A stretch of 64,000 bases of DNA from assembly GCA_000149265.1 (NCBI GenBank), contig CH002711.1, positions 639,933 through 703,932 of the forward strand, written 5' to 3'. Below are positions 11,583-22,573 of this stretch, piece by piece. Every line of letters starts with the position of its first letter. The stretch's first letter is position 1. A program made the translations under genes and the position numbers. The stretch comes from Ciona savignyi. Lineage: Eukaryota > Chordata > Ascidiacea > Phlebobranchia > Cionidae. The notes beneath the pieces were generated by a model. That model was not told the DNA's origin and did no database searches. It saw only the letters and a list, made by a program, of their open reading frames with translations.

Positions 11583-14500
11583 CTACTTGTTTTTGCTATG
11601 CAGCGGTTTTCGGCTCGCTTTCTTTGCTTTGTCATCTTTCTTAGCTGGGGGCTCCGGGTCTGCGTGCACGTGACGACCATGTAAGCTGAAAGAGCGTGGT
11701 GATTAGGTGGATAACCTATAGATGGACCATACCTTTACACTAGAAATATAATCGCCCTTTTGCACTAAATTGTTTAAAATTGAAGCCGTTTATGCAAAAA
11801 ATCGTTGTTATTTACGTTAAGTTATAGTGATGTAATTTCACACTAAATTATAATTACACGTAATATTAAAATCCTGGGCTCAAAACTACTACTATTTTTC
11901 GTAAATTCAAATTCTACTTTCCTTTTAAGGCCGCATATCCTAGTTCCGAGGCTACCATGGACCCCCACATATTTTTGTAACATTGTAACCAAAACTTACT
12001 ACTTGTATGTGTCAGATCGAATGTAGCCGAAAACATGGCTGGCACCCAGCATGAACTGTTCTTGGATGGGGTGGACCCATGGGTTGCGATCCGCTTTAAA
12101 TACATTGTTTGACCCAGTCAGCTCAAGGTTTCCTGCAGCAATAGTTTATATTGTTACATGGAACACAAATAGTGTCCTTTAGATGGCCGGTTGCATCATC
12201 GGTTCTAGGAAACAGAGCTGAACTGCATCAAAACAATTTAGCCATCGTGTGATTTCACTGCTCGTCTATGCATGTATCATAAACTGAACAACATTTTTAT
12301 TATCTACATATTTTTATGATCTAATGGTAGAGGGATTAAGATTATGAAATATTGACATTTTATCTACTTCTGGTGCTAATATTGATTATTGCTTTTAGAA
12401 AAATAATATAAATATACGATCAAGCCAAATAGCTATGTAGGTTCATTTGTCACCTTTCAACTAAGTTGAACATCAACATTCTTATACAACCACACTAGTT
12501 GGGATATGGACATAACTACCATTAACTGATATATGTTTTGAGCAATGATGTATCAAATGTTAATTGGATAAAATATCAGTATTTATCATCGTCACACTTA
12601 CACAGATCAAATGGACAAAACTAAAGGTTCACCTAATTCTGGAGGCAGAACTGTTAATCTGTTTCCCTGAATATGCAGCTCTTTCAGCTTTAATAAATCC
12701 CCAATTTCTTTGGGAATTGAAATCAGATCATTGTCACGCAAGCTTAACTGCAAATAGAAAGGTTTTTGGTTAGGAAATCTAAACATATTATGTTTCCGAT
12801 AGCAACTCTTTAAATTGAAAGAGATAAAACACTAAACAACTAAATAGAGAATTAAAATAGAACCACAGGAAGTCTGGTCTCTGGAAATACAGGAAGTCTA
12901 TTTACTTGAATGGAAGTAATTATTGCTCTATATGAACCAAGCCCAAGTATAATGTTAAGNNNNNNNNNNNNNNNNNNNNNNNNNNNNNNNNNNNNNNNNN
13001 NNNNNNNNNNNNNNNNNNNNNNNNNNNNNNNNNNNNNNNNNNNNNNNNNNNNNNNNNNNAGCTTTATTATTTCTGATGGAAATGTCTCAAAGTCGTTGTC
13101 AGCAAGATATAATGTTCTTAAAGTTGCTGCATGCAAAAATTACAAAATGAGTACATTATTCTTCCTATAACAGAGTTTATACACATTGAATATGGATGCT
13201 TAGTTTACTATAACAATTTAAATGGATTATTAAACGTGGACAAAATATAGAGAAGATATTTAAAGATTCGATGATATTCAAAGATAAAAAAAGCTGCTGA
13301 AAATTACATTTAGTTCACTAAAAAATGAGTGCTATTACAGCTTTTTAATTTCAAATTTCACCTTATTTATATAATATCCTACCCAAAAAAAACGATTACT
13401 GTAGTCTTTCCAATGCTAAATTAGGTCTATTGGCATCTTTTAAAATTGTGTAAAGAACACTTGTTTACAAACAATTACCTACAAAATGCAGTTTGTCATG
13501 TCACCAGCCAACACAAATAGCCCAACTTACTTATAAAGAAGAAATTTGATGGAAGGCTCTTCTCACTCAGATTGTTATATGACAAATCCAGCATTTCAAG
13601 TTTGGAAAATGAACCAAAACCGCGTGGCAAATGGCTAAGTCTATTCATCCTGCAAATAGTGAATAATATTAAAAAACTGCAAACTTACAAACAACAGACT
13701 TGACCATCATTTTTATATATATAGTCCATCTATACTTCCACATTTTGGGTTTTACCAGAATTTGCAGATTTAAATTGCAGAAATAAAATAGTTTTAAAGA
13801 TGGTTTGATTGTATTTTAGTTACAATTCTACATTATGAGTTTTATCAATGTATTGTCCAATAACCCGAGCGTATGGTGCAATTATGGAGATGTTGCAACA
13901 AATATCCTAAAGAGCATACCAACTTAATTGGTAAATCAGTATAATTCATCAGACATCAGACGAAAAATTAACATTAATATCAAACTGGCTGTTCATATTG
14001 TGCAGAATATTTTATGACATACCATACCCTAAATTGAGAATTTTCAGCTTCTGCATTCCACTTAATGAAGTTGGCAACTCGTTAATGTGGTTATTGAATA
14101 AGTTGAGAAGCTCAAGATTAGCTAGCTCACCAATACTTGGTGGGACCGCGGCCAATTTGTTGTGGCTCATTGTCAGGTGGGTGATGTGCTCTAGCATCAC
14201 TGGTGGTGAAAAATTATACGAGCTCAATATACATTGTGTAATTAAATATAAAAGTTTTAAGTATCATTCACCGTAAAAAATAAAATCAATTTCTATTCGT
14301 TGCTATACCCCGAAAACCAAAACATTTATATTTTTAAGAATCATAGTTAATGACTTTCACACTTCTAGTCAAATACTTAATTATCATTTGCCATGCAGTC
14401 TTATCAGTTTGTTGTATGGTACACAAACAGCTAAGGGTGTAATGGCAAAACAAAGAGCAGATAATGTGTGGAGAAAGGGACATGTTATTATTTTAAAATG

Positions 14501-14693
14501 TAATTACGATATTGTATCTATGGTGGCAATCTTATTTAAACAGAGAGATCTAAAATTTAGTTTAATTTTATCAATTTAATCACTCACTAAGGCCAGGAAC
14601 TTCATTAAGGTTTTGTATCCCCCTGTCACTGAGGTCAATTTCCTTGGTTTTTTGGTTCTTGGCATCTTCCACTATCTTCTTTAACTTCGACAT
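11583..14693 (-). CDS. RSU1: Ras suppressor protein 1 (leucine-rich repeat adaptor)
   Basis: Minus-strand exons in order are 14588-14693 (ATG at 14693), 14028-14199, 13531-13649, an exon ending at 13126 and running into the N gap, then 12633-12747, 12000-12132 and 11583-11685 (stop 11583-11585). All phases agree. Residues match vertebrate RSU1 throughout: MSKLKKIVEDAK and LSDRGI at the start, LRR cores such as LTMSHNKLAAVPPSIGELA, LDLSYNNLSE, LYLADNDFETFPSEI, LSLRDNDL and LHIQGNRLTVLPPELG, then PWVHPIQEQFMLGASHVF, and a basic tail HADPEPPAKKDDKAKKASRK. RSU1 binds PINCH in the ILK-PINCH-parvin complex at integrin adhesions and affects Ras signalling. By comparison with the 277-residue human protein, roughly 16 bases of exon 4 are hidden in the gap. 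Confidence 0.95.
12960..13059. other. assembly gap (100 N)
   Basis: Exactly 100 N, a conventional placeholder, so the true length is unknown. It removes the end of RSU1 exon 4 and its splice donor. Visible coding sequence stops at 13060. Confidence 0.99.
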
Positions 14694-15360
14694 GATGTAG
14701 TCTTAAATTAAGTAGCCCAGTAAATAAAACAACAGTTACTGCGGTACCACGTATCGATTTAGCTTACTGCCCTGCGATTAAAAGATAAAGTTTTCAATCG
14801 ACCACGCCCCATATTACAGCTGTACCAGAAGTTGTACAGACTACTTCAACGAATGTTGTAATATTATGAATTTTTATTTAATACCCTACCCTTTAATTAG
14901 AAAATAAGATTACTTTATTGTCGTGTTTACCAATTAATCTAACGTTACGTTCCACTTCCACTGGGAAATAAAATATACACAGACAAAGTGTGTTGATTAA
15001 AAAGTGCGCCCAAATATAGCAACTCCATTTTTGTTCACATTTGCGCATTTATACAGCGGTGCCCAGCGAACCATAACAACACTCAGTTAAGCGCAATAAT
15101 TAAGTTCGGTTTTGTTCATACAAGATTCTTAGAAGACAAATTATAAAAGAGGTGGACTTTCACAAATTATTATATAATATTTTTTTTTTTATGATTTAAT
15201 CTCATTTTTATTATTTTACTAATGACTTACTATACCTGTACAACCATTTGAATAGGGTACCGGTACTTCATTAGCTTGTTAGTATGTGATGTGGCAATTT
15301 TACCAATTTACCTGAAGACTATTTCTCATGGAATAAGTGATTCGACGAACTTAGCTAAAG
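14694..15360. promoter_or_regulatory. divergent promoter region of RSU1 and TAF2
   Basis: The start codons of RSU1 (-) and TAF2 (+) are 667 bases apart and point away from each other, so both promoters must lie here unless 5' introns extend further. No TATA box was assigned. T-rich and A-rich tracts near 15170-15190 are the main landmarks. Shared regulation is inference from layout only. Confidence 0.5.
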
Positions 15361-18300
15361 ATGGATAGAAAAGATAAGAAATCTGGTTTTCAACGGCCTT
15401 ACAAACTAAGTCACCAGTTACTATGCATTACTTCAATCAATTTTCAGCGCCGAGCACTTATGGGCTTTGTCGAGTTGATGTTGCAGCCAAAAAAGTCTGA
15501 TATTAAAGTCATTAAAGTAAACTGCAAGCAATCTCGCATTCACAGAGTCTGTGTCAACAAGGTAGAAGCTTCATTTCAATACCAAGATCCATCTTTGGAT
15601 TTGGCGCAACGTGACCCAAAATCACGAAATGTAGAATTTTTGAGCTCCTGTCATCTCACTGCTGTGGAAAGTGTTGATCCAGACACTGGTTACCATGGGG
15701 AAATAACGATTCGTATTCCATCTGAGGTTTTAAAAACAGTGAAAGATCAAAAACCTCTGTGTGTCAGCATGGATTTCACTTTAGAAAATCCAAAAGGTGG
15801 AATTCATTTTGTCGTTCCAGATTCGGAAGGGACATTGAAGGAACGGGCAGCTCATCTCTTCACTTATGGACTTGAAAATTGTGCACGCCTATGGTTTCCG
15901 TGTGTGGATACTTATAGTGAGCCTTGTACATGGAAATTGGAGTTCACCGTCGAAGAATCAATGACTGCTGTTTCATGTGGTGATCTTGTCGAGACAGTTT
16001 TTACCCCTGACCGAAAAAGGAAGACCTTTCATTATGTTTTAAGCATTCCAACTGCTGCCCCTAACATTGTCCTGGCAGTTGGGCCATTTGAAATCCTTGT
16101 TGATCCAAACATGCACGAAGTTACTCATTTCTGTTTGCCTCAGATGATGCCTTTGTTAGAACACACCACTGCAACATGCCATAAAGTATTCGAGTTTTTT
16201 GAAGAGGTTTTGAGCTTTAGATTTCCTTACTCCTGCTACAAACAGGTGTTTGTCGATGAAGCTTATCAAGATTCTCTTCCTTATGCTTCTGTGGGCTTGT
16301 TCAGTGTCAACTTGCTGTTCAGTAAGATAGTGCTGGATCAGACCCCGATTACAAGAAAACATATGGCCCGTGCACTCTCTGAACAGTTTTTCGGCTGTTT
16401 CATGGCCCGGGAAACCTGGAATGATTATTGGGTGCCTGTGGGCATAGCCGGATACTTGTATGGCCTTTGGCTTAGAAGCACGTTTGGGAACAGTGAATAC
16501 AGAGATTGGATTACAAGCGAGACACATCAGCTCTGTCAATATGAAACTACGGTTGGTCCAGTGGTATTACACCACGCAAGTAAAGATTCATTTTTAAGCA
16601 GACACTTTCCCCATCAGCATCCACACACAGTGTCCCCAACATATTACAAGATGATGAGGTGCAAATCACACTTAGTGATGCGACAGATCGAAAATCGAAT
16701 CGGACCTCAGTTACTCCTTCAAGCTTTTAACAAATTACTTTCCTTGGCAAACACATCAGCCCAGCAGAAAGTTATAAGTTCCACCTGGTCTACAATGCTT
16801 TTATCAACGGCTGGTTTCCTTAAATCCACCTACACCGTATCGGGCAAAGACATTTCAAACCTGATAGATCAGTGGGTGCACAAAGGTGGTGTTGTGAGAT
16901 TCAGTAGCAACTTTGTTTTTAACCGAAAACGAAATACAGTTGAACTCGACATAAAAACAGACCTTGTTGGTAAAGGTACTCAGAAATACGTTGGACCGTT
17001 GACTGTCAGAGTCCAGGAATTGGATGGTTCGTTTAACCACACTGTCCAAATAGAGGAAAACACAACAAAGCATGACCTGCCTTGCCACTCAAAAAGCAGG
17101 CGAAACAAGCGTAAGAAAATCCCGCTTCTTAACGGCGAGGAAGTGGATATGGACTTATCATTCATGGATCCAGATTCCCCAGTTCTCTGGCTCAGAATTG
17201 ACCCTGATATTAATATCTTGCGCATGGTCAACTTTGAGCAGCCCGACTACATGTGGCAGTATCAACTCAGATATGAGAGAGATGTAATCGGACAGGGTGA
17301 GGCGATCAAGGCTTTGGAAAACTTCCCAACTCCTGCAACTCGGAATGCACTCACAGATATAATCGAAAATGAGCTCTACTATTACAAAGTGCGCATGCAA
17401 GCTTGCAAAAGCTTGGCATATATCGCAAATGCGATGGTCAATACATGGACAGGTCCACCTGCAATGCTGAACCTATTTACAAGATTCTTTTGCTGTGATA
17501 CATCCCCTCCAATAGTTCGAATGAACAATTTCTCAAATTTTCAGCAGTATTTCCTCCAAAAACAAATTCCGGTAGCAATGTCTTTGCTACGAAATTCGCA
17601 TGCAATCTGTCCCAAAGAAATCCTTCATTACCTGTTCGGACTTATCAAGTTCAATGATAATTCTAAGAACAAGTACTCAGATAATTATTACCGTGCTGCT
17701 TTAGTAGATGCACTGAGCAACACCGTAACTCCTGCAGTTATTCTGCAATCCGATCAAAAAGTCAATGCCGATTCGATGCCAATGGATATACACACAATTG
17801 TGGATGAAGTAACAAGATTTCTGAATTTAGAAAAACATCTTCCTTCCTACAGGTACACAATCACGATCAGTTGCCTAAGGTCAATCAGGAATTTACAGAG
17901 AAATGGACATTTGCCGTGCGATATTGCACTGTTTAAAAGTTATGCTGCTCCTGGATTTTTCAGGGATGTTCGTCTGGCAGCAATAGGATGTTTAGTGGAC
18001 TTGGTAAAAGCAAACAAAAGTATCGAAGAATTTCATTGGTTGCTGGATCTGGCCAGAGACGACCAGGTTGCTGAAATAAAATTCGGCATCATCAGTGCGT
18101 TAGTAAAGAACCCTCCATTTCAAAAAGGAGATAAATCAGTCTTAAACAATGCAGAGATAGTGGAGAAACTGTGGTCCTACATTAACCATGAGACATTTTA
18201 TGATCCTCGCTTACGGTGTGAGGCAATTGATCTGTATTTCAAGCTATTTGGCAAGAGCCGTCCACAATGCTTACCTGCCCCTCAGTTCGGAGTAGTGGTC

Positions 18301-18831
18301 AACTTAAAGGAGAAACGAACCCAAATAAATCCAAACACCGCCAGTGAGAGGCGTTCCTATGAAGGAAGTGATTATCCAAGGTTAAAACGTCCTTCTTCAA
18401 TGCCAGTGTCGGCCTATGCAGAAGATCAGTCAAACAAACTTACGATGAAGATCAAGTTGGGTGGCCCATCACGCAGCAGCAGTCTGCTCGACACTGATGA
18501 TGTCTTAGCAGCTGAGAGTCTGCTCTCGTTGTCACACGGAGACATTCCTTCACGACCTTCAACACCAGGAGGAGCCAACGATTCGATGTCATGGCAGTCG
18601 TCAACGAAATTCATGGACGGGGATTTTTCATTATCATCAACCCCTAACATCACTCTTGATCATCCCACAATGCCCCACCCGTTTCCAAAGGATAAAAAGA
18701 AGAAGAAAAAGCACAAGCATAAACACAGACATAAGCATCGTGGTGATAGTGACTGGTCCTCGCCAGCCACACCTTCCAGTTCGGTGAACTCACCATATGC
18801 TTCGGTTACTTCTCCGCTAGCAATGGAATAA
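15361..18831 (+). CDS. TAF2: TFIID subunit 2 (TAF2), intronless
   Basis: One uninterrupted frame of 1156 codons from ATG to TAA, against about 1199 residues in human TAF2. It starts with a conserved segment RPYKLSHQLLCITSINFQR. The N-terminal half is an M1-aminopeptidase-like fold. Where active M1 enzymes have HExxH this protein has ALSEQFFGCF (about residue 337), so it cannot bind the catalytic zinc, as in other TAF2 proteins. Downstream landmarks include GTQKYVGPLTVRVQELDGSF, HSKSRRNKRKKIPLLNGEEV, DPDSPVLWLRIDPD, MWQYQLRYERDVIGQ and HEAT-like repeats. A Lys/His-rich tail lies near residues 1110-1130 and a Ser/Thr-rich end follows. TAF2 recognises the Initiator with TAF1 during RNA polymerase II preinitiation complex assembly. 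Lack of introns is notable because vertebrate TAF2 has many. Confidence 0.98.
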   Translation: MDRKDKKSGFQRPYKLSHQLLCITSINFQRRALMGFVELMLQPKKSDIKVIKVNCKQSRIHRVCVNKVEASFQYQDPSLDLAQRDPKSRNVEFLSSCHLTAVESVDPDTGYHGEITIRIPSEVLKTVKDQKPLCVSMDFTLENPKGGIHFVVPDSEGTLKERAAHLFTYGLENCARLWFPCVDTYSEPCTWKLEFTVEESMTAVSCGDLVETVFTPDRKRKTFHYVLSIPTAAPNIVLAVGPFEILVDPNMHEVTHFCLPQMMPLLEHTTATCHKVFEFFEEVLSFRFPYSCYKQVFVDEAYQDSLPYASVGLFSVNLLFSKIVLDQTPITRKHMARALSEQFFGCFMARETWNDYWVPVGIAGYLYGLWLRSTFGNSEYRDWITSETHQLCQYETTVGPVVLHHASKDSFLSRHFPHQHPHTVSPTYYKMMRCKSHLVMRQIENRIGPQLLLQAFNKLLSLANTSAQQKVISSTWSTMLLSTAGFLKSTYTVSGKDISNLIDQWVHKGGVVRFSSNFVFNRKRNTVELDIKTDLVGKGTQKYVGPLTVRVQELDGSFNHTVQIEENTTKHDLPCHSKSRRNKRKKIPLLNGEEVDMDLSFMDPDSPVLWLRIDPDINILRMVNFEQPDYMWQYQLRYERDVIGQGEAIKALENFPTPATRNALTDIIENELYYYKVRMQACKSLAYIANAMVNTWTGPPAMLNLFTRFFCCDTSPPIVRMNNFSNFQQYFLQKQIPVAMSLLRNSHAICPKEILHYLFGLIKFNDNSKNKYSDNYYRAALVDALSNTVTPAVILQSDQKVNADSMPMDIHTIVDEVTRFLNLEKHLPSYRYTITISCLRSIRNLQRNGHLPCDIALFKSYAAPGFFRDVRLAAIGCLVDLVKANKSIEEFHWLLDLARDDQVAEIKFGIISALVKNPPFQKGDKSVLNNAEIVEKLWSYINHETFYDPRLRCEAIDLYFKLFGKSRPQCLPAPQFGVVVNLKEKRTQINPNTASERRSYEGSDYPRLKRPSSMPVSAYAEDQSNKLTMKIKLGGPSRSSSLLDTDDVLAAESLLSLSHGDIPSRPSTPGGANDSMSWQSSTKFMDGDFSLSSTPNITLDHPTMPHPFPKDKKKKKKHKHKHRHKHRGDSDWSSPATPSSSVNSPYASVTSPLAME

Positions 18832-18955
18832 ATTTTTAATTGTTCCATATGTACGAATATTTGTTTTAATGCTGTAGTTCTTTTCATACTCTTATTTGTA
18901 TAAAATGTGTTAAAATTTGATTGTTTGTATCATGCTGCAACACTGCCCAATGAAA

Positions 18956-18961
18956 ATTAAA
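18956..18961 (+). terminator. candidate polyadenylation signal of TAF2
   Basis: ATTAAA 125 bases after the TAF2 stop codon, followed by a second ATTAAA at 18982-18987. Both are variant signals; no AATAAA occurs this close. Confidence 0.4.
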
Positions 18962-19188
18962 TGTCATATAGATGATAGCATATTAAACAGTTTTAAACAG
19001 TTAATTTTATAATCAGTGCCATTTTGCGAAATTGGCTGCTTTTTGGAATCTTTCGGTATGTTATAAAACTAGATTGTTGATTGATCCAGAAATAAGTTTA
19101 ATCAACTTTTTTAGAAATTAGTTTATTAAGGCGAGTGACATTTGATTTAAAAATTAATTTAAAAAAAGGCCTTCTCTTTCACCAAACG

Positions 19189-22100
19189 ATGGCTTCAAAT
19201 TTATCTTCCGAAGGTAATAACACTGATATTTTATATTGAGCCTAAAATATATATTATATAACATCAGTTATATGCAACTAATAAAATATCAATTATGAAT
19301 TTAAATATGTGTACCATAACAGAATTTAACCAGATAAATTTTCTGAGTTATGAAAAAAGAACTCCCTAAAGTAGTTTTGACCCAATTTGGTTGGGCGTAA
19401 CCGCCGATTGTAAGTAAGACCTTATATTTAGGACAAGCAGTGTTTCATGTAAACTTATCTCTACATATTAAATTTTACAGAAGTAGCCGTGACTACTGAA
19501 ATGCTTCTAAGTTCTTCTGGAGAGTTCGATATAGAGAGCATTGAAATTTTGTACCTTGACCATAAAAATATTGCTGATTTGGCCAGTTTGTGTTACTGCA
19601 AGAACCTCTGCAGAATAAATCTCTCCCACAACCAAATCTCAGTGATCAGTGCTCTTCGTAATCTCAAGCAACTCACTTTTCTTAATATATCTTCAAATTA
19701 TGTCACAAATATAGGTAACTTTGATCTTGTTGATAAGGTGCATACAAAAGCTTTTTACAGCTATTGTAGTACCTGTAACAATGTATCCAAGATATTTATT
19801 TTAAAAAAAAACATGGTAAAAGCGCTCTGTTTATTGGAGAAGATTTAAGTTATTTGTAAAAGAACTCATGCACACTTATGGATAACTTTTCTAACATTTT
19901 GACATATTATAATATTTTTCTAGATTCCCTATCTGGTTTGGAAAACCTTGAAGATCTAAATGCGGCTGGAAATTTGATTGGAAACTCTGACAGATTACGC
20001 TGTTTGTCAAGTATTTCTAGCTTGAGGAAACTTCGTCTACACGATGGAATTAAGAAACTCACCAACCCAGTTTGTGACAGTGAAGGGTATCACAAGACTA
20101 CCTTAGCCATGCTGCCTCAACTAATGATGTTAGACGGTATGCTCGGTAGTTTTTTGACTAATTTCGGTAGTTTTTTTTTCCAATATCTCTAACAGACTTA
20201 TTTAGTATATCATTTTTTCTATCAATCCCTACCTTGTCTCGCTATCAGAGTTAAGTATCTTGCAATCACTGAAACAGTTAACACGACACGACTGTGGGCA
20301 TTTGTACAAGGATGCTGCAGCGGTTAAGTGAAATTAAATCAAAAGTTCTACATGGCAGTAATTTTAATTATGAATAGAAAAATGTGAAACAGCTCCTACA
20401 TTTTGAATATTAACATGAGATATTAAGCAGACTTACCATAAAACTACCAGTGCTAAGTAACAACCTTTTAACCCTTGGTATGAACAGGACAAACTTCCTT
20501 TTCATCTGTTATTCATGTTGACTGAGATTGCATTGTAAATTTTAAACTACAATGATTTGCTGTTTTTGCACCCAAATGTAGCTATTCTGTTGTATATAAC
20601 CTTGATGCAACCATTAGGGAAAGCTTTTTCTAACAAGCAAAAATTCAGGTGAAAGAGTAAAAGGTCGTGGAAGTGATTTTCATCGGATTTGTCAAGATCT
20701 GGATGACCAATTAAAAAGTAAGTTTGGAAATTCAAGTTCATGGTATTTTTGAAAATTCCAGTTCAATTACTATTTTGTTTTACAAAATGCCGTTTGTTCA
20801 TGAAATATACCTAACAAAATTCGAATACTATTGCAGTTAGCAACAGTATATAGGCGATTTATCCGTAAATGTTATTAAGTGCATGCTTACAGAAACTAAT
20901 GTCTTATGATGCGTTAAATGCATAATTATTATTTTGTAAGAACTTATTGTGACAAGGCCATGAGTCCCACCAAGCAACATTTAAAAAAAAACTCATCAAA
21001 CTTTAAAAATCCTGTAGCATTATACCACGAACATGAACCTTATTGCCCATGCAATTCATGCAAAATTGGTAATAAACCAGCAGCAGGTATGTAGTTTGCG
21101 AGTGGTAGAAGAGTGGACAATAAACTTCCAATCTATTTTTTATGTGTGTAGTAGTGTAGCAGTGAAATCTTCGTAACATTGCCGGTATTCTAATGTAGTT
21201 TTCTGTTGACTAATTCTTGTTGTATTTTCCTTATTGCAAAATAACATACGACAAATGGGGAAAACGTTTTAATATTGCATATCGCATTAGATTTGAGGGT
21301 ATTTTAATCCATATACTTGAATACTTCTTTTACGATTTTGTATATTTTGCCATTTTAGTTTTGCTTTCTTTAGGCCTACCTAAAAAAAAGAATAACCGCT
21401 CTTGTTTATTTAAATCAAAAAAACAAAAAATTACAAGCCTTACAATCGATACCAGTACCGTATATCACGGCAACAATTTTTAAAAATCTACCTCTTGATT
21501 CTTCTTCACTGTTTTGTTAAATTTATATGAGCTATTTTTAGTTTCAATTGATTTGCCTAATTCTTTATATTATTCGATTTGAACTTATTTGTTTGTTTTT
21601 AACTTTTGCAGTGCCTTCTAGTCTGTTTAACATTAATCCACTTGTTCATGAAATCTTGTTAAACAACTTACTGAAGCTAAACGCAATAAACGAGTATTTG
21701 ATCTAGCAACCTCCTGGATGGCAGTCATAACTTGTCCAGTATGTTAGCTCAGTTGGTTATAAAAACATCAGTCGTAATCTTAAAGGTTGTTAGATTGAAA
21801 CCAACCACTGGCTAGTCGACTATATAACTTGATTTAGCGGTCGGCCCCAGAACCCACTGGATTACTTACTGGCTTAACCCAAAGTGTTAAAAATCTCGTG
21901 ATTTTATATCATAATTATTTGATAATTTCCTGTTTGATAATAAAGGCTATTTTTATCCACGGGTTTAAATGTAAGGCAAATGGGAGGTCAAGAAAATCGT
22001 TTTTACACGTTATCAATCGGTGGGGCAGTTGTGTAATTCGTAAAAATGTAACTTTTTTGCGCTTGAGATAAATGATCTATTTTGTCCTATTCTGCAGGTG

Positions 22101-22306
22101 GACGAACGTTCGGACCGGTTGTTGAGCGTCCACTCCCAGGTCCATGGTTCGATTCCGATCAGCTTTCAACGCCGGAATTGCGCAATACCTCCTCTTACGA
22201 CGTCATGGAGTTCCAGAAGGTTCTCCGCGAGTGCAAGAAAACAGACGAGAAAGCAAGCGCCATACTGGATCAATTCAAATCGCGTCTACAGCCAAGCTAT
22301 TCATGA
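19189..22306 (+). CDS. LRRC61: leucine-rich repeat-containing protein 61
   Basis: Exons 19189-19213, 19481-19714, 19924-20136, 20649-20717 and 22098-22306 (TGA) splice in frame, every intron in phase 1, to 249 residues (human LRRC61 has 259). Family marks are SSSGEFDIESIEILYLDHKN, LRR cores INLSHNQISVI and LNISSNYVTNI, LEDLNAAGNLIGNSDRLRCL, the cap-like LTNPVC and LPQLMMLDGERVKGRGSDF, and a C-terminal helix with FQKVLRECKKTDEKASAIL. It is a small intracellular LRR protein of poorly known function. The ATG was chosen because exon 1 gives a short leader MASNLSSEE in phase with exon 2. The gene follows TAF2 on the same strand with only 357 bases between stop and start. Confidence 0.93.
21736..21885 (+). 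repeat. tRNA-derived SINE-like element
   Basis: Begins with a tRNA A-box-like GTTAGCTCAGTTGGTTA and continues to a decayed B-box-like AAGGTTGTTAGATTGAAACC, then CACTGGCTAGTCG and a tail CCCACTGGATTACTTACTGG. The same order of blocks is found at 41935-42085, 36545-36650 (-) and 26160-26230 (-). Lies in the last intron of LRRC61. Confidence 0.65.
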
Positions 22307-22537
22307 AAGACTTTTGAAAGTTTTTTTAATTCCACTGTGAATTTTTTATTTTTACCCATTTTTCCGGCGGAAAAATAGTTTTGCACTTAACGTTGGTTGA
22401 CAAATGAAAATATTTAATATATTTAATGATTAAAAAATGCCGTCGATGCTAGTTAGCACGTCGTAGTGATGCACGAATCAATAGTAAAATAGATGGTTAC
22501 ACTGAAGAATGAACATATTACACGAAAAAAAAATTAA

Positions 22538-22543
22538 AATAAA
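22538..22543 (+). terminator. candidate polyadenylation signal of LRRC61
   Basis: AATAAA 232 bases after the LRRC61 stop and 31 bases before the stop codon of the convergent gene at 22574. The minus-strand gene has its own candidate AATAAA at 22345-22350. If both are used the two 3' UTRs overlap by nearly 200 bases. Confidence 0.4.
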
Positions 22544-22573
22544 TTGCATATTTTATATTTTATATTAACCGGG

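Noticed and set aside
16156..16539. 127-codon minus-strand open frame
   Set aside because: Lies wholly inside TAF2 on the opposite strand; the sense frame is strongly conserved.
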